64,000 nt of DNA, taken from contig NC_081808.1 in assembly GCF_030704535.1 (NCBI RefSeq), forward strand, positions 18,226,501 through 18,290,500, in the 5' to 3' direction. The number at the start of each line of letters is the position of its first letter. The stretch's first letter is position 1. Made by a program: the position numbers and the translations under genes. The notes under the pieces are model-generated. The model saw nothing but the letters and a program-made list of their open reading frames with translations, was not told the origin of the DNA and searched no databases. The DNA comes from Vitis vinifera. Its lineage: Eukaryota > Streptophyta > Magnoliopsida > Vitales > Vitaceae. Positions 51,827 to 62,892 of this stretch are shown in pieces.

Positions 51827-53969
51827 CTTCTAGCTTCTTCATCTCGTACTTTTGCATCAAACTCTTTACTGTGAGGATACTTAGGCAAGCTTGAAGGATC
51901 ACAAGGAAGTGGCTTTACTGTAAAGAACTGGGAAACATAAATCAAAACAAGTCAAGAACTACTACAAGAGAGAGAGAGAGGAGAAATCAATTAAAAAAGA
52001 AGGAAAGGGCTCCCAAAGGACCCAATTTCTCCAGAATTTCATACCTCACTTTTAAGAGCAGAGGCTGCAGATCCACGATCAGTAGGATCTATGGAAAGAA
52101 GTGTTTCCATAAGCCCTAATGCAGGTGTAGGAAAGTCTTTAAATTTTTCTGCAACACAGCGCCTATAAGGCTGTTGGGGCTTAAATATGGTTGCATGTGG
52201 CAACTTTGATTTTCTCCAATAATCCTCAGATGGAGAGCCACAAAGCTTGAAAATTTTATGCAACTGTTCCACCTACAAAGGAGAAGAACCAAACTTAATG
52301 AGGACATCCTAAAGTTGAAGAAGTAGATGGAGATGTTACTTGATTAGTGGCAGGCCCAACGAAATAATTAAATAGAAAGAATGGGGGCATAGATTCAAAA
52401 TTCTTCAATGAAGATAAGCAAAAATAGAATGAACAGACTCACAATAGAATATAAGAATGAAATTTTTTCCCTTCAATTCATTAGTTATAATGGGCTAGAC
52501 TATAATTTAAACCAGCCCACATCCTATAGAGTCTACAGCTGCCAACTCCACCATCTCCACCAATAATAGCACCCCCACTAACAGAAGCATCCTTACCATT
52601 ATCAACCACCAACCACTGTATTGCCACCATGTCAACCCATAACATGAACTTCCTTCACCACCAGGCAACCACCACCAACCATCATACTACCAGCACCACC
52701 AACATTGCACTACCTCTAAGCCCACTTCCCACCTACACACCATCACAACCTTAGTTGTTAAAATCCTACAATGTACCATTCACAACCTATAATTGCAAAG
52801 TGAAACTCAACTGGATTATTTGATTCCAGATCTAAACCGTTTTTTTCCAAGAACTACTTCAAACCCCTCCTTAATTTTACAATGATATAAATCCTAACTG
52901 CCATCAATAATTCTGACTTTAATTGAAAGCCAAGTGGTATTGTTTTGTACAAAATAATAGACTCTAATTCTCTTTTTTTTTTTTTTTTTTTTTTTAACTT
53001 TTTCCTTTTTATAGCAAGAAGATGGATTAATTGACAAAACCGCATGTTCATGCTAATAAATTGTAAACTCCAAACACTGAAATCTGTTCCTAGCATCCAA
53101 TGTGAAATAATTCCAAAGCAACTTCAATGTAAAGTGATGAACCCAAAGATAAGCCAAGTCTTTGGAAACTATCTCCAATTTGCACCATAATCTGCCACAA
53201 TTTTTGCATTTTGGAAACCATTCCAACATGAGAATCTCACTTTTAATCTGAAATTTATAACGGAAATTTTCATAATGATTGAGACACTATTTCACAGTTT
53301 ATAAATGTGATATAAAAAATCTTCTATGCAGATTTTGTACCACTAGAAACTTCAAGGTGTTGCAAGGGAAATTCATCACCCAGCAGCATAAGTGAGGGCA
53401 AGTTTGGGGCTTGGACTTTATCGTTTAAAATCACATAGGTAGCAAACTTCAGCTGGATTGTTGAGCCTCATTTTCAGTGAGACTAAAAAAAAAGAGTGAT
53501 TATTATAACATGTTACCTAACACAAATTAAAATGGAAAGTTTCAGTGTTCAGCACTAGTTTGCCATCAAACAGCCATTAAGAGTAAACCTCTTTTCCAAC
53601 ATTTTAGTCATGATCCTGAGATGAATGTCACCATTTTTATTTTTTTTATTTTTTTCATATGCCTGAAAGTAAGCAGGTAAAATCAGACTCAATTACTGTT
53701 AGTATTTTACATCCAATATTATGTTCAAAACAGAACTCTAATAACAACAAATGCTAGGTGTTTTTTCCAAAGAGAAAAAATATGTAGATTGCACAATCAT
53801 GATTCCATGAATAACAGGCAGTACTCTGCACATCTTGTGGGAAATAAATAAGCATAAATGATACCTCTGTTCTTCCTGGCATTATAGGCTTGCCAGCATA
53901 TAGTTCAGCCAGTATACAACCAGTGCTCCATAAATCCACAACAGTCCCATAGTAAGTGGCTCCAAGTAA
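51827..53969 (-). pseudogene. Captured Cdc2-related (CRK/CDK9-12-like) kinase fragment (three exons)
   Basis: Minus-strand exons: about 53,969-53,865 ([20 protein letters not shown]...IMPGRTE), 52,272-52,045 (VEQLHKIFKLCGSPSEDYW...GSAASALKSE) and 51,927-51,827 (FFTVKPLPCDPSSLPKYPHS...VRDEEARR). Joints are GT-AG and in frame. The sequence follows plant Cdc2-related kinases from the end of the activation segment to the end of the kinase domain; the P-loop, catalytic Lys, HRD and DFG are absent, so no kinase activity is possible. Introns include a T-run of about 25 (52,973-52,996) and a CCACCA-rich stretch (52,540-52,740). At the upstream border a 17-bp sequence is duplicated, suggesting repair-type joining. 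Confidence 0.88.
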
Positions 53970-54017
53970 GAGCACACAAGCCTGTTACCATCCAAAGCAC
54001 TAAGAGCACACAAGCCT
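53967..54017. repeat. 17-bp direct repeat at the edge of the CRK fragment
   Basis: TAAGAGCACACAAGCCT occurs at 53,967-53,983 and 54,001-54,017. Kinase homology stops within the first copy. It looks like filler DNA made when double-strand break repair joined captured segments. Confidence 0.7.
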
Positions 54018-54805
54018 CTCAATAAAGTTAATGCCTCAGGCTTTAAACCCAATCCAACATATTAAAGCACATTTTTACAGTCATATTGAAATCATTCCAT
54101 CATAAATTATTCTTCAACAAAATTGCTTCTGAAAACAATGCAAACAATAAAATAAAATAAAATAAAAACTTCAACCTGATTTGTTGTTGCTAGTGTTCCT
54201 CAAAGATTCTTAGGTGTTATTTCAGCAATAAAGACTGGTACCTGTTCATCCAGAGGAAGAGAGAGATGTTTAATGCTTCTTAAGTTGAATAATTATTGGA
54301 ACTTCATATCCAAGAAGAGAAGCTTCTCATAAAAGCATACCACATAAGAAAGAACACCAATTCCATATAAGATGAAGAAATCTCCTAAAATAAAGGGAAA
54401 AAGATCCCTACATTGAAACATCCAGAGGGTAAAACATGAAGAAAAGCATATACAAATATATCAAAATTATAATTGAAAATTGGAGATATCCTACAAAAGA
54501 TAAAGTAGATTGTGAGCCATCCTGCTATACAGATCATGGATGACATCCCCATGGCCTGATTCCACCCACAAAGAAAGCAAGTTGTGAGAGAAGGTTTGTG
54601 TAGGAAAAATGCTCAAATATGAACAATCTTGACAGAATATCCTCCATCTTACCCCTTTTCGACCACAACAATCTGCCCACTTATGATAGCACCAATCATT
54701 ACCCCTTTTTTGACTAATAGAGTGGGTTAGGATTCGAATGAACAGGGCATAGAAAATAATAACAATAATGTAGTCACTGAAACAAAAATGATTACAAGTT
54801 CTTAC
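54018..54805. other. Inside hAT: unassigned segment between captured kinases
   Basis: No clear coding homology. At about 54,640-54,710 the minus strand reads MIGAIISGQI in one frame and GRKGVRW in the next, faintly like the start of a sugar transporter signature; too weak to call. Confidence 0.3.
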
Positions 54806-54867
54806 CTCAGGTGCCCGGAAGCCCTTGGTTCCAACACAAGGGCCCTCTCTCTTTTGCTTTCCATTTC
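54806..54867 (-). pseudogene. Captured CDC7-like kinase exon
   Basis: A 62-bp minus-strand exon with an acceptor TTCCTAG|GAAATG and a donor CACCTGAG|GTAAG, encoding NGKQKREGPCVGTKGFRAPE. The string GPCVGTKGFRAPE is the activation-segment / APE motif of plant CDC7-type kinases (which activate replication origins with Dbf4). Only this exon is recognised; the following exon is not present downstream. Its small size leaves some doubt, but the match is specific. Confidence 0.75.
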
Positions 54868-54934
54868 CTAGGAACAAATTAAATGTGATTGACTCTAGAA
54901 GAAAAGATAGATTTATCAACCCAAATCATCCAAG

Positions 54935-55117
54935 TTATTTAGGCAGTATACCTTTGTTCTTTAATAATCTAGCACCAGCAACAACAATTCCGAGAGGCAT
55001 TGGAGAAATATAAACACTAATGCCCCAACAAGCAGCCCCAACATCTTCATTTACTGCAATTAGGTCAGCAATAATGCCTTCTTTGCCAAAAAATACAACT
55101 TTGATGCTTAATACCAT
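54935..55117 (-). other. Unidentified possible captured exon
   Basis: An open stretch on the minus strand (VVFFGKEGIIADLIAVNEDV, GAACWGISVYISPMPLGIVV, AGARLLKNKG) has protein-like composition and a hydrophobic segment, and ends near a GTATAC donor-like site. I do not recognise the family. It lies just upstream of the CDC7-like exon and may come from another captured gene, or be chance. Confidence 0.3.
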
Positions 55118-55518
55118 GGATATAACAATATAAATTATAACATTAAGATAAAAATGAAAAATAAATAAATATCACAACTACAACATATAAAAATAGAAAA
55201 TCTCCATGGATATGGCAACATTAAAAAAAAACATTAAACATAAAGTCTTCCCAACATATTCATACATATAACCACATTAAGATTAAAAAGAGCATTAAAA
55301 TAAAAAGTGTATCTTGGGTCCCAAAATATATCTCCAATACCAACTTCACTTCAAGAAAAGAACCTACAGCAAGAGTGATTCATCATCTTCATCCATGATT
55401 GTGAGTTTGCCCCCTGGGTTAACAAGCAAAGAATCACCCAATAAAAGTAAGAATAACAAGAAACAACTTTATTAAAAAATTCAACATAGTTGTTTCATAA
55501 GATTGAAAATATTTTAGA

Positions 55519-57573
55519 TTAACTACCTTCCATTTCATTTCCCAACCAACTTTGAGCACACATTAAGGCCTCCAAAGTATTTGGATGGAGTCTACTACGA
55601 TGTTTTGATACCATCCTACCACCCGTACTGAAGGCTGACTCAGATGCAACTGTAGATACTGGAATGGCATAGATATCTCGAACAATCATTTGTAAAGTCG
55701 GATACTTAATACCATTTGTTTTCCACCAACTCAAAACATCAAAATCTAAAATCCTTGGCAAAACAGTTTCTTCTAAGTAGTAGTCTAACTCCGACTTCGC
55801 ATGACCTTCTTCACTAGTACTATGAACAAATAAGTCAAACTTCGAAAGAGGATCTTGTTCGTCATAGGTCAACTCAAAGAGATTTGAAACTGATGAAGCA
55901 CCATGAGATGAAGTTTGTTGACCCATCTTAGACTTTGATTGGTACTTAGAAAGCAAATCATAACATAGTTGACGAATTTTTCCAATCTCACTTGAAGCTT
56001 CAGACCCATACATTATCGGAAAATAAAATTCTAAAATCTTCATCTTGTATCTTGGGTCCAATACAACTGCTATTGCCATTACAATATGACATCCACTCCA
56101 ATACTTGTCAAATTTTTCTAACATACTTGATGTCATTGTGCTTACAACTTCATTTGAGCAAATCAACCAATCATACAATGCTTCTTTAATCTCACACACT
56201 TTGATGAAAAATGTATTCGCAGTGGGATAATTTCGCCCTGAGAACAACTTTGTTATATTATAAAACAATTTCAGCCTTTCACATATTTCTCCTGCTAAAT
56301 TCCATTCTTCCTCTGATGGCACTATGGTGTAGAGCTTTTCACGTTGCTTCAAACACGGGAACACATCTTTATAAGTTATAGCTATTGATAGCATCAAGTA
56401 TGTAGAATTCCATCGTGTTTTACAATCAAGGCATAGCTTCTTGTTACATGGAAGACGCAATTGGCGAGCTGCATCTTCAAACTTTTCCACTCTTGATGGT
56501 GTTGCTGACCAATATGCAACACTCTCACGAATTTTTTCAATTTCTACTCTAATGACATCTAGACCTTCCTTCACAATCAAGTTCAAGATATGTGCTGCAC
56601 ATTGCATATGAAAGATTTTTCCATTTAATAAAAGTGAACCACTTGAAGATAATTTCTCTGAGAGGATATCAATCATGCCATCATTACTTGAGCAATTATC
56701 CACGGTGATTGTAAATAGTTTCCTATCCATATTCCAATCCAATAAAAAATCTAATAACACATCAGAAAGAACTTCTTTTGTATGTGGAGGAGGCACATAA
56801 ACAAACCTACATTAAACGATATATAAAAACATATTATTAATATAAGTGACATCATTAAATGATAATAAAATAAAATAAAAATTGAAAACTTGAACAAATA
56901 ACATATCTAACCTTACAATATGATGATGTAGTAACCAAGACTCATCAATGTAATGCACAGTGATAGCCATGTAACCTTTCTTCTGATTAGATGTCCACAT
57001 ATCAATTGTGATAGCCATTCTAGTTTCAAGCTTTTCCAAGTAGCTACTCATTTTCCCTTTCTCAAACTCATAAATCTTCATTATGTCATCCTTAATTGTA
57101 TTGCGGGAAACCATCTTAAACAAAGGTTGAAGGCTACTAGCAAAATCTCTAAAGCCTGCATGGTCAACAATTGAAAGAGGGTACTCATGCAATATAATTG
57201 CACATGCAAGCTTCTCTCTTGAGATATCTTGATCAAATGTGAAACCACCAATTTGCACTTTTCCATAGCCTTTTCTCTCTATTGCTAAAAATTGTTGCTT
57301 AATATCAACATTTCTCCGTTTGATGCACCTATCTAAATGTACATGCAAATGTTTAGTCCCATTCTTACTATCGACCTTGAGTTTTGATTTACAATGCTTA
57401 CAAATAGCATAATCTTGTCCATCTATTATGACTTTCTCAAACTCATTCCAAACAATTGAAGTCAGCTTTCTTTTTTTACATGTCAATGATCCATCAGTAG
57501 TTGAAGTACTACCTGTAGCTGTATTAGAACCAGTACTTGGCATGAAAAAAATTTCCTCCTCTTCTGATGTCAT
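55519..57573 (-). CDS. hAT transposase (BED zinc finger, RNase-H fold, hAT dimerisation domain)
   Basis: Two exons, 57,573-56,912 and 56,806-55,519, joined by AAG|GTTAGA ... ATGTAG|GTTTGT in frame into 649 residues. Residues 37-83 form a BED zinc finger (Cys58, Cys61, His75-His79, Cys83). The RNase-H-like catalytic core shows the hAT acidic triad by motif: Asp191 in ITIDMWTS, Asp257 in TITVDNCSSND and Glu610 in VASESAFSTGGR. A CxxH signature (QCAAH, 290-293) and DPRYK are also present. The C-terminal dimerisation domain covers about 560-646 (LDYYLEE, LSWWKTN, YPTLQMIVRDI, LEALMCAQSWL). No stop or frame damage. It excises and inserts the element by cut-and-paste, leaving 8-bp duplications. The start Met is followed by an acidic EEEE tract. 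Confidence 0.95.
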
Positions 57574-58054
57574 TTTGTTGAATCCTTAGGATATTCCGAA
57601 ATAGTTTGAAACCAATTTAACCACAATAAAATTCTATTTGTATGTTTCTGGAAGCATGAATAATATGTTTCCAGAAGTTGTTTAGAAAAAAAAAATAGGG
57701 TTTTCATCTATGAAATTAGATCATTCTCTTATAACAACTTGTTTATGCAAAAACATGAATACCAAAATTGAACCCTAAAATAATGAAATTATAACAACTT
57801 GTTTCTGCAAAAACGTGAATACCAAAATTGAACCCTAAAATAATGAAAAACCCATAAATCATCATTCTTATTTGTATAAACCCCAAAAATCAGTTTATAT
57901 GTGGATGAAATTGATTTGGACAGGGTGAAAAATAAAGTCAGAAACATGAACAATAAGAGCCAAAGACGAAAGTTGATTCAACTGAAAAATACATATAAAA
58001 CGAAGACCAAGAGTGCATATAAATTACAAATCTACTGATAAACAATTGAAAAAA
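57574..58054. repeat. hAT 5' leader with a 60-bp tandem duplication
   Basis: Non-coding DNA upstream of the transposase. Units 57,729-57,788 and 57,789-57,848 (ATAACAACTTGTTT(A/C)TGCAAAAAC...) are nearly identical. Probably 5'-UTR intron. Confidence 0.7.
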
Positions 58055-58500
58055 CCTCAAACTCATAAACTAAAACCAAAAAAAAAATTGAAAAACAAGC
58101 CAAATTTTAACAAAGCTTCAAAAGTTAAGGTTTTCTTACCTGGAAGGAAGAAATCCACAAGAACTCCAATAATCACTTGTTTACGAGATTGAAAATCTGG
58201 TTTTTAGAACAAAGATTTTGATTTTAAGGCCACTCGAACTGAGAAGATGAAACCTTTCTTCCAAGAGAGAAAAACCCTAAACCCATAAACTAAAACCAAA
58301 AAAAATTTGAAAAACAAGCCAAATTTTTAACAAAGCTTCAAAAAATTAGGGTTTTCTTACCTGGAATGAAGGAATCCACAAGAACTCCAATAATCACTTG
58401 TTTATGAGATTGCAAATCTGGTTTTTAGAGCAAAGATTTTGCTTTCAAGGCCGTTCGAACTGAGAAGACGAAGTCTTTCTTCCGAGAGAGAAAAACCCTA
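58055..58500 (-). repeat. 220-bp tandem duplication of the hAT transposase leader/promoter
   Basis: Two units, about 58,055-58,279 and 58,280-58,500, both carrying AAACAAGCCAAATTTT, GGTTTTCTTACCTGGAA and AAGAACTCCAATAATCACTT. On the transposase strand each unit contains TTCCAGGTAAGAA, a good splice donor, so the first (untranslated) exon appears duplicated. Confidence 0.8.
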
Positions 58501-58559
58501 AAACTCTAGGAAGGATAAATTATATATACAGAGGAGATTTTGGGTATTTTATAATATTT

Positions 58560-58631
58560 AAGGGCAAATTGGTAATTCTAATTCCGGGGCGGGGCGGGTG
58601 ACCCGATTGACCCACGAAATTGCCATTCCTA
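58560..58631. repeat. hAT right terminal and subterminal region
   Basis: GGGGCGGGGCGGGTGACCCG lies at about 58,586-58,605, followed by the terminus TTGCCATTCCTA, which pairs with TAGGATTGGCAA at the left end. Confidence 0.85.
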
Positions 58632-58639
58632 AGCCCTCT
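58632..58639. repeat. Right target-site duplication of the hAT element
   Basis: AGCCCTCT, a perfect copy of 49,748-49,755. Confidence 0.92.
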
Positions 58640-58765
58640 CTCTCTCTCTCTCAATTTTGCTAATAAAAGGAATCCACCCAAATTCTCTTTCTCTCTCTCT
58701 CTCTATGCCATCTCTCTCTCAATTTTGCTAATAAAAAGGAATCCGCCCAAATTCTCTCTCTCTCA
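58640..58765. repeat. CT-rich tandem duplication
   Basis: The unit TCTCTCAATTTTGCTAATAA plus AAGGAATCC(A/G)CCCAAATTCTC occurs twice, about 65 bp apart, within (TC)n microsatellite sequence. Confidence 0.7.
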
Positions 58766-60957
58766 TTTACTTAAAATATCTTATTTTTCTCTTTCTCCCA
58801 CTCTATTTACCTTTCTCGAATAAATATTACACATGAATCATATTTCAAAACGTCTTATTTATTAAAGTGATATTTATTTTTATGACTAAATAGAAAAAAT
58901 CAAATAATTTATTATTAATAAATTTAATTTGCTTATGTTAATTTATATTAATATATTACTTTTAACTGAATAAATAAAATAAAATATTTTAAACCATAAA
59001 ACAAATATTATCTAAGACTATGTTTGATTCTTAGAAAATATAAGAGAAAACATTAGGGAAAAAATATAAGAAAAGAAAAAAAATAAAGAAAAATAAAATT
59101 TTGATTTAAAGTCAATAAATTATTTATAATTTATTTTACTTATTGTAATTGTTTTATAGGATGATTAAATAATTTTAAAATACATAAAAATTTTAACTAA
59201 TTTTAATTATATTTAATTTTCTTTGATATTTAATACCATTTTCTAAGAGTTATCAAAATTATTATGAATGTTAAAAAATATATAAAAGTTATTTGTGATA
59301 ATTTAAAATTTTAGAAAAGTTGATAATTTAGAATCCATTTGGATACATTTTCTATTTTTGTTTTTAAAATAGGAAACTACTATATAAAAAATTAAAAATT
59401 AAAAATACAACATCTTATAAAAAAATTAAAATTTTGAGATCATAATTTTTTTTAATACTAAATTTTTAAGAGTTTTAATATTATTTTTAAATTCTAAAAC
59501 TAGATAAACATAAAAGTGTAGACATCGAGAAGGTATAGGGCTTGTTTGGTAATTATGTTTTAAAATAGTTATGAAAAACAATTTTTTAGAATAGTTTTTG
59601 AAAATCGTCATGTGATGTTTTGTAGAGCAAAAGTTTGATTGAAAATATAAAATGTTTTTAACTTATTTTTAATATTCTTAAATATGTTTTAAAATTATTT
59701 TTTATATTATTTTATTTTTAATTATTTTACATGTTTATATAATTATTTTTTAAAATAATCATAAAAAAAAGAATAAAAACAATTAAAAGATATTATCTAA
59801 AAACATCATATTTTTTGTTATTAAGAACTAAAAACAAAAAATAATTTTTAATTATCAAATGTGTTTTTGGTTTTTGGTTTTTGGTTTTAATAAATAAAAA
59901 ACTATTCTTTAAAATAGTCACCAGGCCCATAATATGTTATGATTTTTTCTAATAAAAAAAATAAATTGAATTATAAAATTATTTTAAAATACATTTTTTT
60001 TGTATGTAAAGGTTTGAAGAAATATAAGGTTCAATATTATGTAATTATTATTTTACAATATTATGTAATTATTATTCATTTTATTTTAATTATAATGCCC
60101 TTTAATAGTTTATTTGACTTTTTGGTGGAGTGATTAAGGTTAAATCAATCAAGAAAAATCTAATATTTCATTTGAGATAATCCACTTGCAAATCTTGGTT
60201 TGTCTTATCATATCCAAAATAATTAAATAATTAAATAATTATTAAAAATGGTTTTTTTTCTTTTCATTTTTTAATTTAAATTTCCATTTTTATATTTCAA
60301 AATTCAAATTTTTATTTCAGTCAAACACATCCAAATTTGATATAAAAATAAATAAAAATGAAATTAATGAATTTGGATTTTATTTCCAAATCCAACAAAA
60401 AATAATTGCATTAATGACTTTTCTCAAATTAATAAATTAGGCAAGGACGGGTAGGTGTGTGTGAATGATATTAAAACAACTTCAGGGCCTTCTATGATAT
60501 TCTATTCAATTTGATGATACAGTGACGGCGGAAAAGCGGCAATCAGAATGACAGCCCACTCAAAGTCTTCGTTTTCCGGGAGGAAGCTTTGACTGGGTAA
60601 GTTTTCCACACCATGGACGGCTCATGATTTAGCTGTGGTTGTTAAAGATGGCATAATGCTGTCGTGGTAGCGTATATCAAGTTTTTGACGATAAGACTCG
60701 TGGGACACGAGCACCGGATTTCTTTTTGGTTGCATGTGGCGTGTCCTAATGAATGGACACGTGGGATGCGTTGGTAGAATAATTTTGATTTCCGATAACT
60801 AAAATCGCACATGTTATGCACGTGATTTGGATGCCACGATGGATTAGGAACATCATATCAGTTCAACAAGTTGGCATTTAAATAAAATGTCACGTGCAAT
60901 ATACACGATTTTAATAATTAAAACAACCTAAAAAAACATGATTGTTATTAAAACCAT
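58766..60957. other. AT-rich intergenic DNA with MITE copies
   Basis: No gene is seen. About 59,015-59,262 is a MITE D relative (ACTATGTTTGATTCTTAGAA at one end). About 59,538-59,929 is another MITE with inverted ends GGGCTTGTTTGGTAATTATG and, reversed, GGGCCTGGTGACTATTTTAA. 60,440-60,860 is less AT-rich, with CACGTG at about 60,770 (GGACACGTGGGA), but contains no recognisable coding sequence. Confidence 0.5.
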
Positions 60958-61866
60958 TGTCAAATGAGTTTTTTTAAGTATTTATCCAAAACACTATAAA
61001 TAAATTTGGTATTGATTTTTCAAAATTTTAAAAATATTTCATAAATTTAACCAATCACTTAAAGTGTATTTGGTTGTGATACTGGAATAGATTTTTAATT
61101 TTTCTAACGCTTAAATGATAAAAATTTTCAAGTATTAAAAATATTAGAAGTGTTTTTTAAAATCATTATCAAATATATTCTTAAACTGTATTTGAGAGTG
61201 ATTCTAAAAAATATTTTTAATATTTTTAATACTTTAATGATAAAAAATTTTAAGTATAAAAAATATGAAAAATGGTTTTTACCATCACTAATAAATGAAC
61301 TCTTAATTTTTTTAAAAAAACATTTTTTAGATTAAAAGTATTAATTAGAATCACTATGAAAGGAATCAAAAAATTATTGTTATATATTTCCTTAAATTTA
61401 TTTTATTTATTTTCCTCAATTATATAAATATTAAATAATTTTAAAATATATAAAATTTTACCTAACTTTAATTATATTTTATTTTTTCATATTTGTTTAA
61501 CAATGAAACGAGAAAATCAATTTTTTTAACATTCCTTTTCTCTTGAGTACTTTTTGAGAAATAGCAACATTTAAAAAACTCCTTCAAATATTATTTAAAA
61601 ATAAGAATAATTTAAAAGACTTTAATATTTTAATTAAATAAAAATATTTTTCTTATTTTGTATTCACACACTGATTATTTCTTAACATGAATGAGAGAAG
61701 TATAAAACTCATGTTTATCCAAATATTTTTCAATGTTTAAAAAATAATTATTTTTATGAATAAAATTAATTGTTATTTTTATTAACTTATTAAAAATGAG
61801 TATTTTAATGATGAAAAAAAAAAGTATATTTTCAAAAATTCCCAAAGAAATGTCTTAATCACAAAG
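60958..61866 (+). repeat. Interspersed AT-rich repeat, copy 2
   Basis: It matches 48,605-49,574 in the same orientation, minus the 82-bp tandem duplication. The 0.9-kb copies end at the same string CTTAATCACAAA and then diverge. Confidence 0.7.
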
Positions 61867-62892
61867 GCAGATCCATGTTATTCCTGGTTCCTCTACATCA
61901 AAATAATTCAAGAAAGCGCTTTAAACCTTCTCCACATGCCCTCGTGTTCCCATGTGCCTTGTTTCACATCACTCTCTCTCCCTAATTGGGATTCTTCAAC
62001 CATAAAGTTTTTTTTTTTTTTTAATATCAAGTAGTTATTCTAGATGCTTATCAGCTCTCACTGATCTGAACCCACCAATTATAATTTATTTTGTTTCCTC
62101 GTTACTTTCCCAATATCAAACATCCACAGCATTTAACATTTGATAAAAATTAAGGTGTGGCACTCTTTATAGTTGACTAATTTTAGTGGTTGGTTGTTGT
62201 TAGAAGTTGTGTAAATCAAGTTAAGGATAATCAAATCTGCAACTACTTTTACCTTAATTTTGATATCCGTTTTTACATTTTTATTTAGTCCTTTTTACTC
62301 ATGTATCTTTACATTGATCATAGGATATATGTATGAATTCTGCATGTTTCATTGCAGATAAATGAGTGGTTATTCATAGGACAGTGCATTGTAATGACAG
62401 CCTCCATATCATCTTAGTTCGTTCAAAACATTGAATAGTTTATTATAACATCCTTTTTAGTGCAGGATTACCGATTAGAGAGAAGAGTTATTTTATTTTA
62501 TTTTATTTTTTTGCTTATTCTGAATAAGTTTGTAGGGTAATTCTAGGTTTTCCAGATTTCTTCTCTTTTTATCACACTCAATCTATTAATTTAGCTGGAG
62601 GTTACCTAAGCATCATTGTTACTCGTCTTTTTAAGGGAGGAAGAATTCTTGTACACAATTCCAAAATAGCTGAGATTTAAGGCTTTGTTGTTATTTTACA
62701 TGCCACAGTTTTTCTAGTGGGACCCTTAATGGCACATCTTAATTGCAAAAACTCAGAACATAACTGAGCGAGGAGAAAAAGTTGAGTGGATGCTAACTAG
62801 CAATCCACAATTCAACCTAGCTGGAACATAATTATTATTTTGATTGTAACATTTAACCTATTTACTGGAAAATGACTTCTTAAATATATCTT
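61867..62892. other. Intergenic DNA, nothing recognised
   Basis: No coding sequence, RNA gene or structured repeat was identified. A T-run lies at about 62,008-62,021. Confidence 0.4.

Larger units (their letters stand above)
49756..58631 (-). mobile_element. Gene-capturing hAT transposon, 8.9 kb, with intact transposase
   Basis: Left terminus TAGGATTGGCAA; right terminus, reversed, TAGGAATGGCAA (11 of 12 bases), with a further shared GTGGGT a few bases inside. A perfect 8-bp target duplication AGCCCTCT flanks it. Both subterminal regions carry GGGGCGGGGCGGG (about 49,923 and 58,586), as in many plant hATs. The element encodes a complete 649-aa transposase (55,519-57,573). Between the transposase and the left end it carries sense-oriented exons plus introns of three host gene families: CDC7-like kinase (54,806-54,867), Cdc2-related kinase (51,827-53,969) and pfkB sugar kinase (50,821-51,168). 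The perfect target duplication and open transposase suggest a young, possibly autonomous copy. Confidence 0.9.

Noticed and set aside
54640-54710. Sugar-transporter fragment (MIGAIISGQI then GRKGVRW)
   Set aside because: The match is short, needs a frame change and has no supporting exon nearby; noted only as a faint resemblance.
50821-54867. A single host protein kinase gene spanning the region
   Set aside because: The exons come from three different families, each lacks essential domains, and all lie between transposon ends with a perfect target duplication.
60760-60780. G-box CACGTG as promoter of an unseen gene
   Set aside because: No coding sequence follows on either strand within 2 kb, so there is no gene to attach it to.
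48605-61866. The 0.9-kb direct repeats as the two LTRs of one large retrotransposon
   Set aside because: Both start with TG, but no primer binding site follows copy 1, no purine tract precedes copy 2, and no retrotransposon coding lies between. The inner part is a complete hAT element plus ordinary AT-rich DNA.
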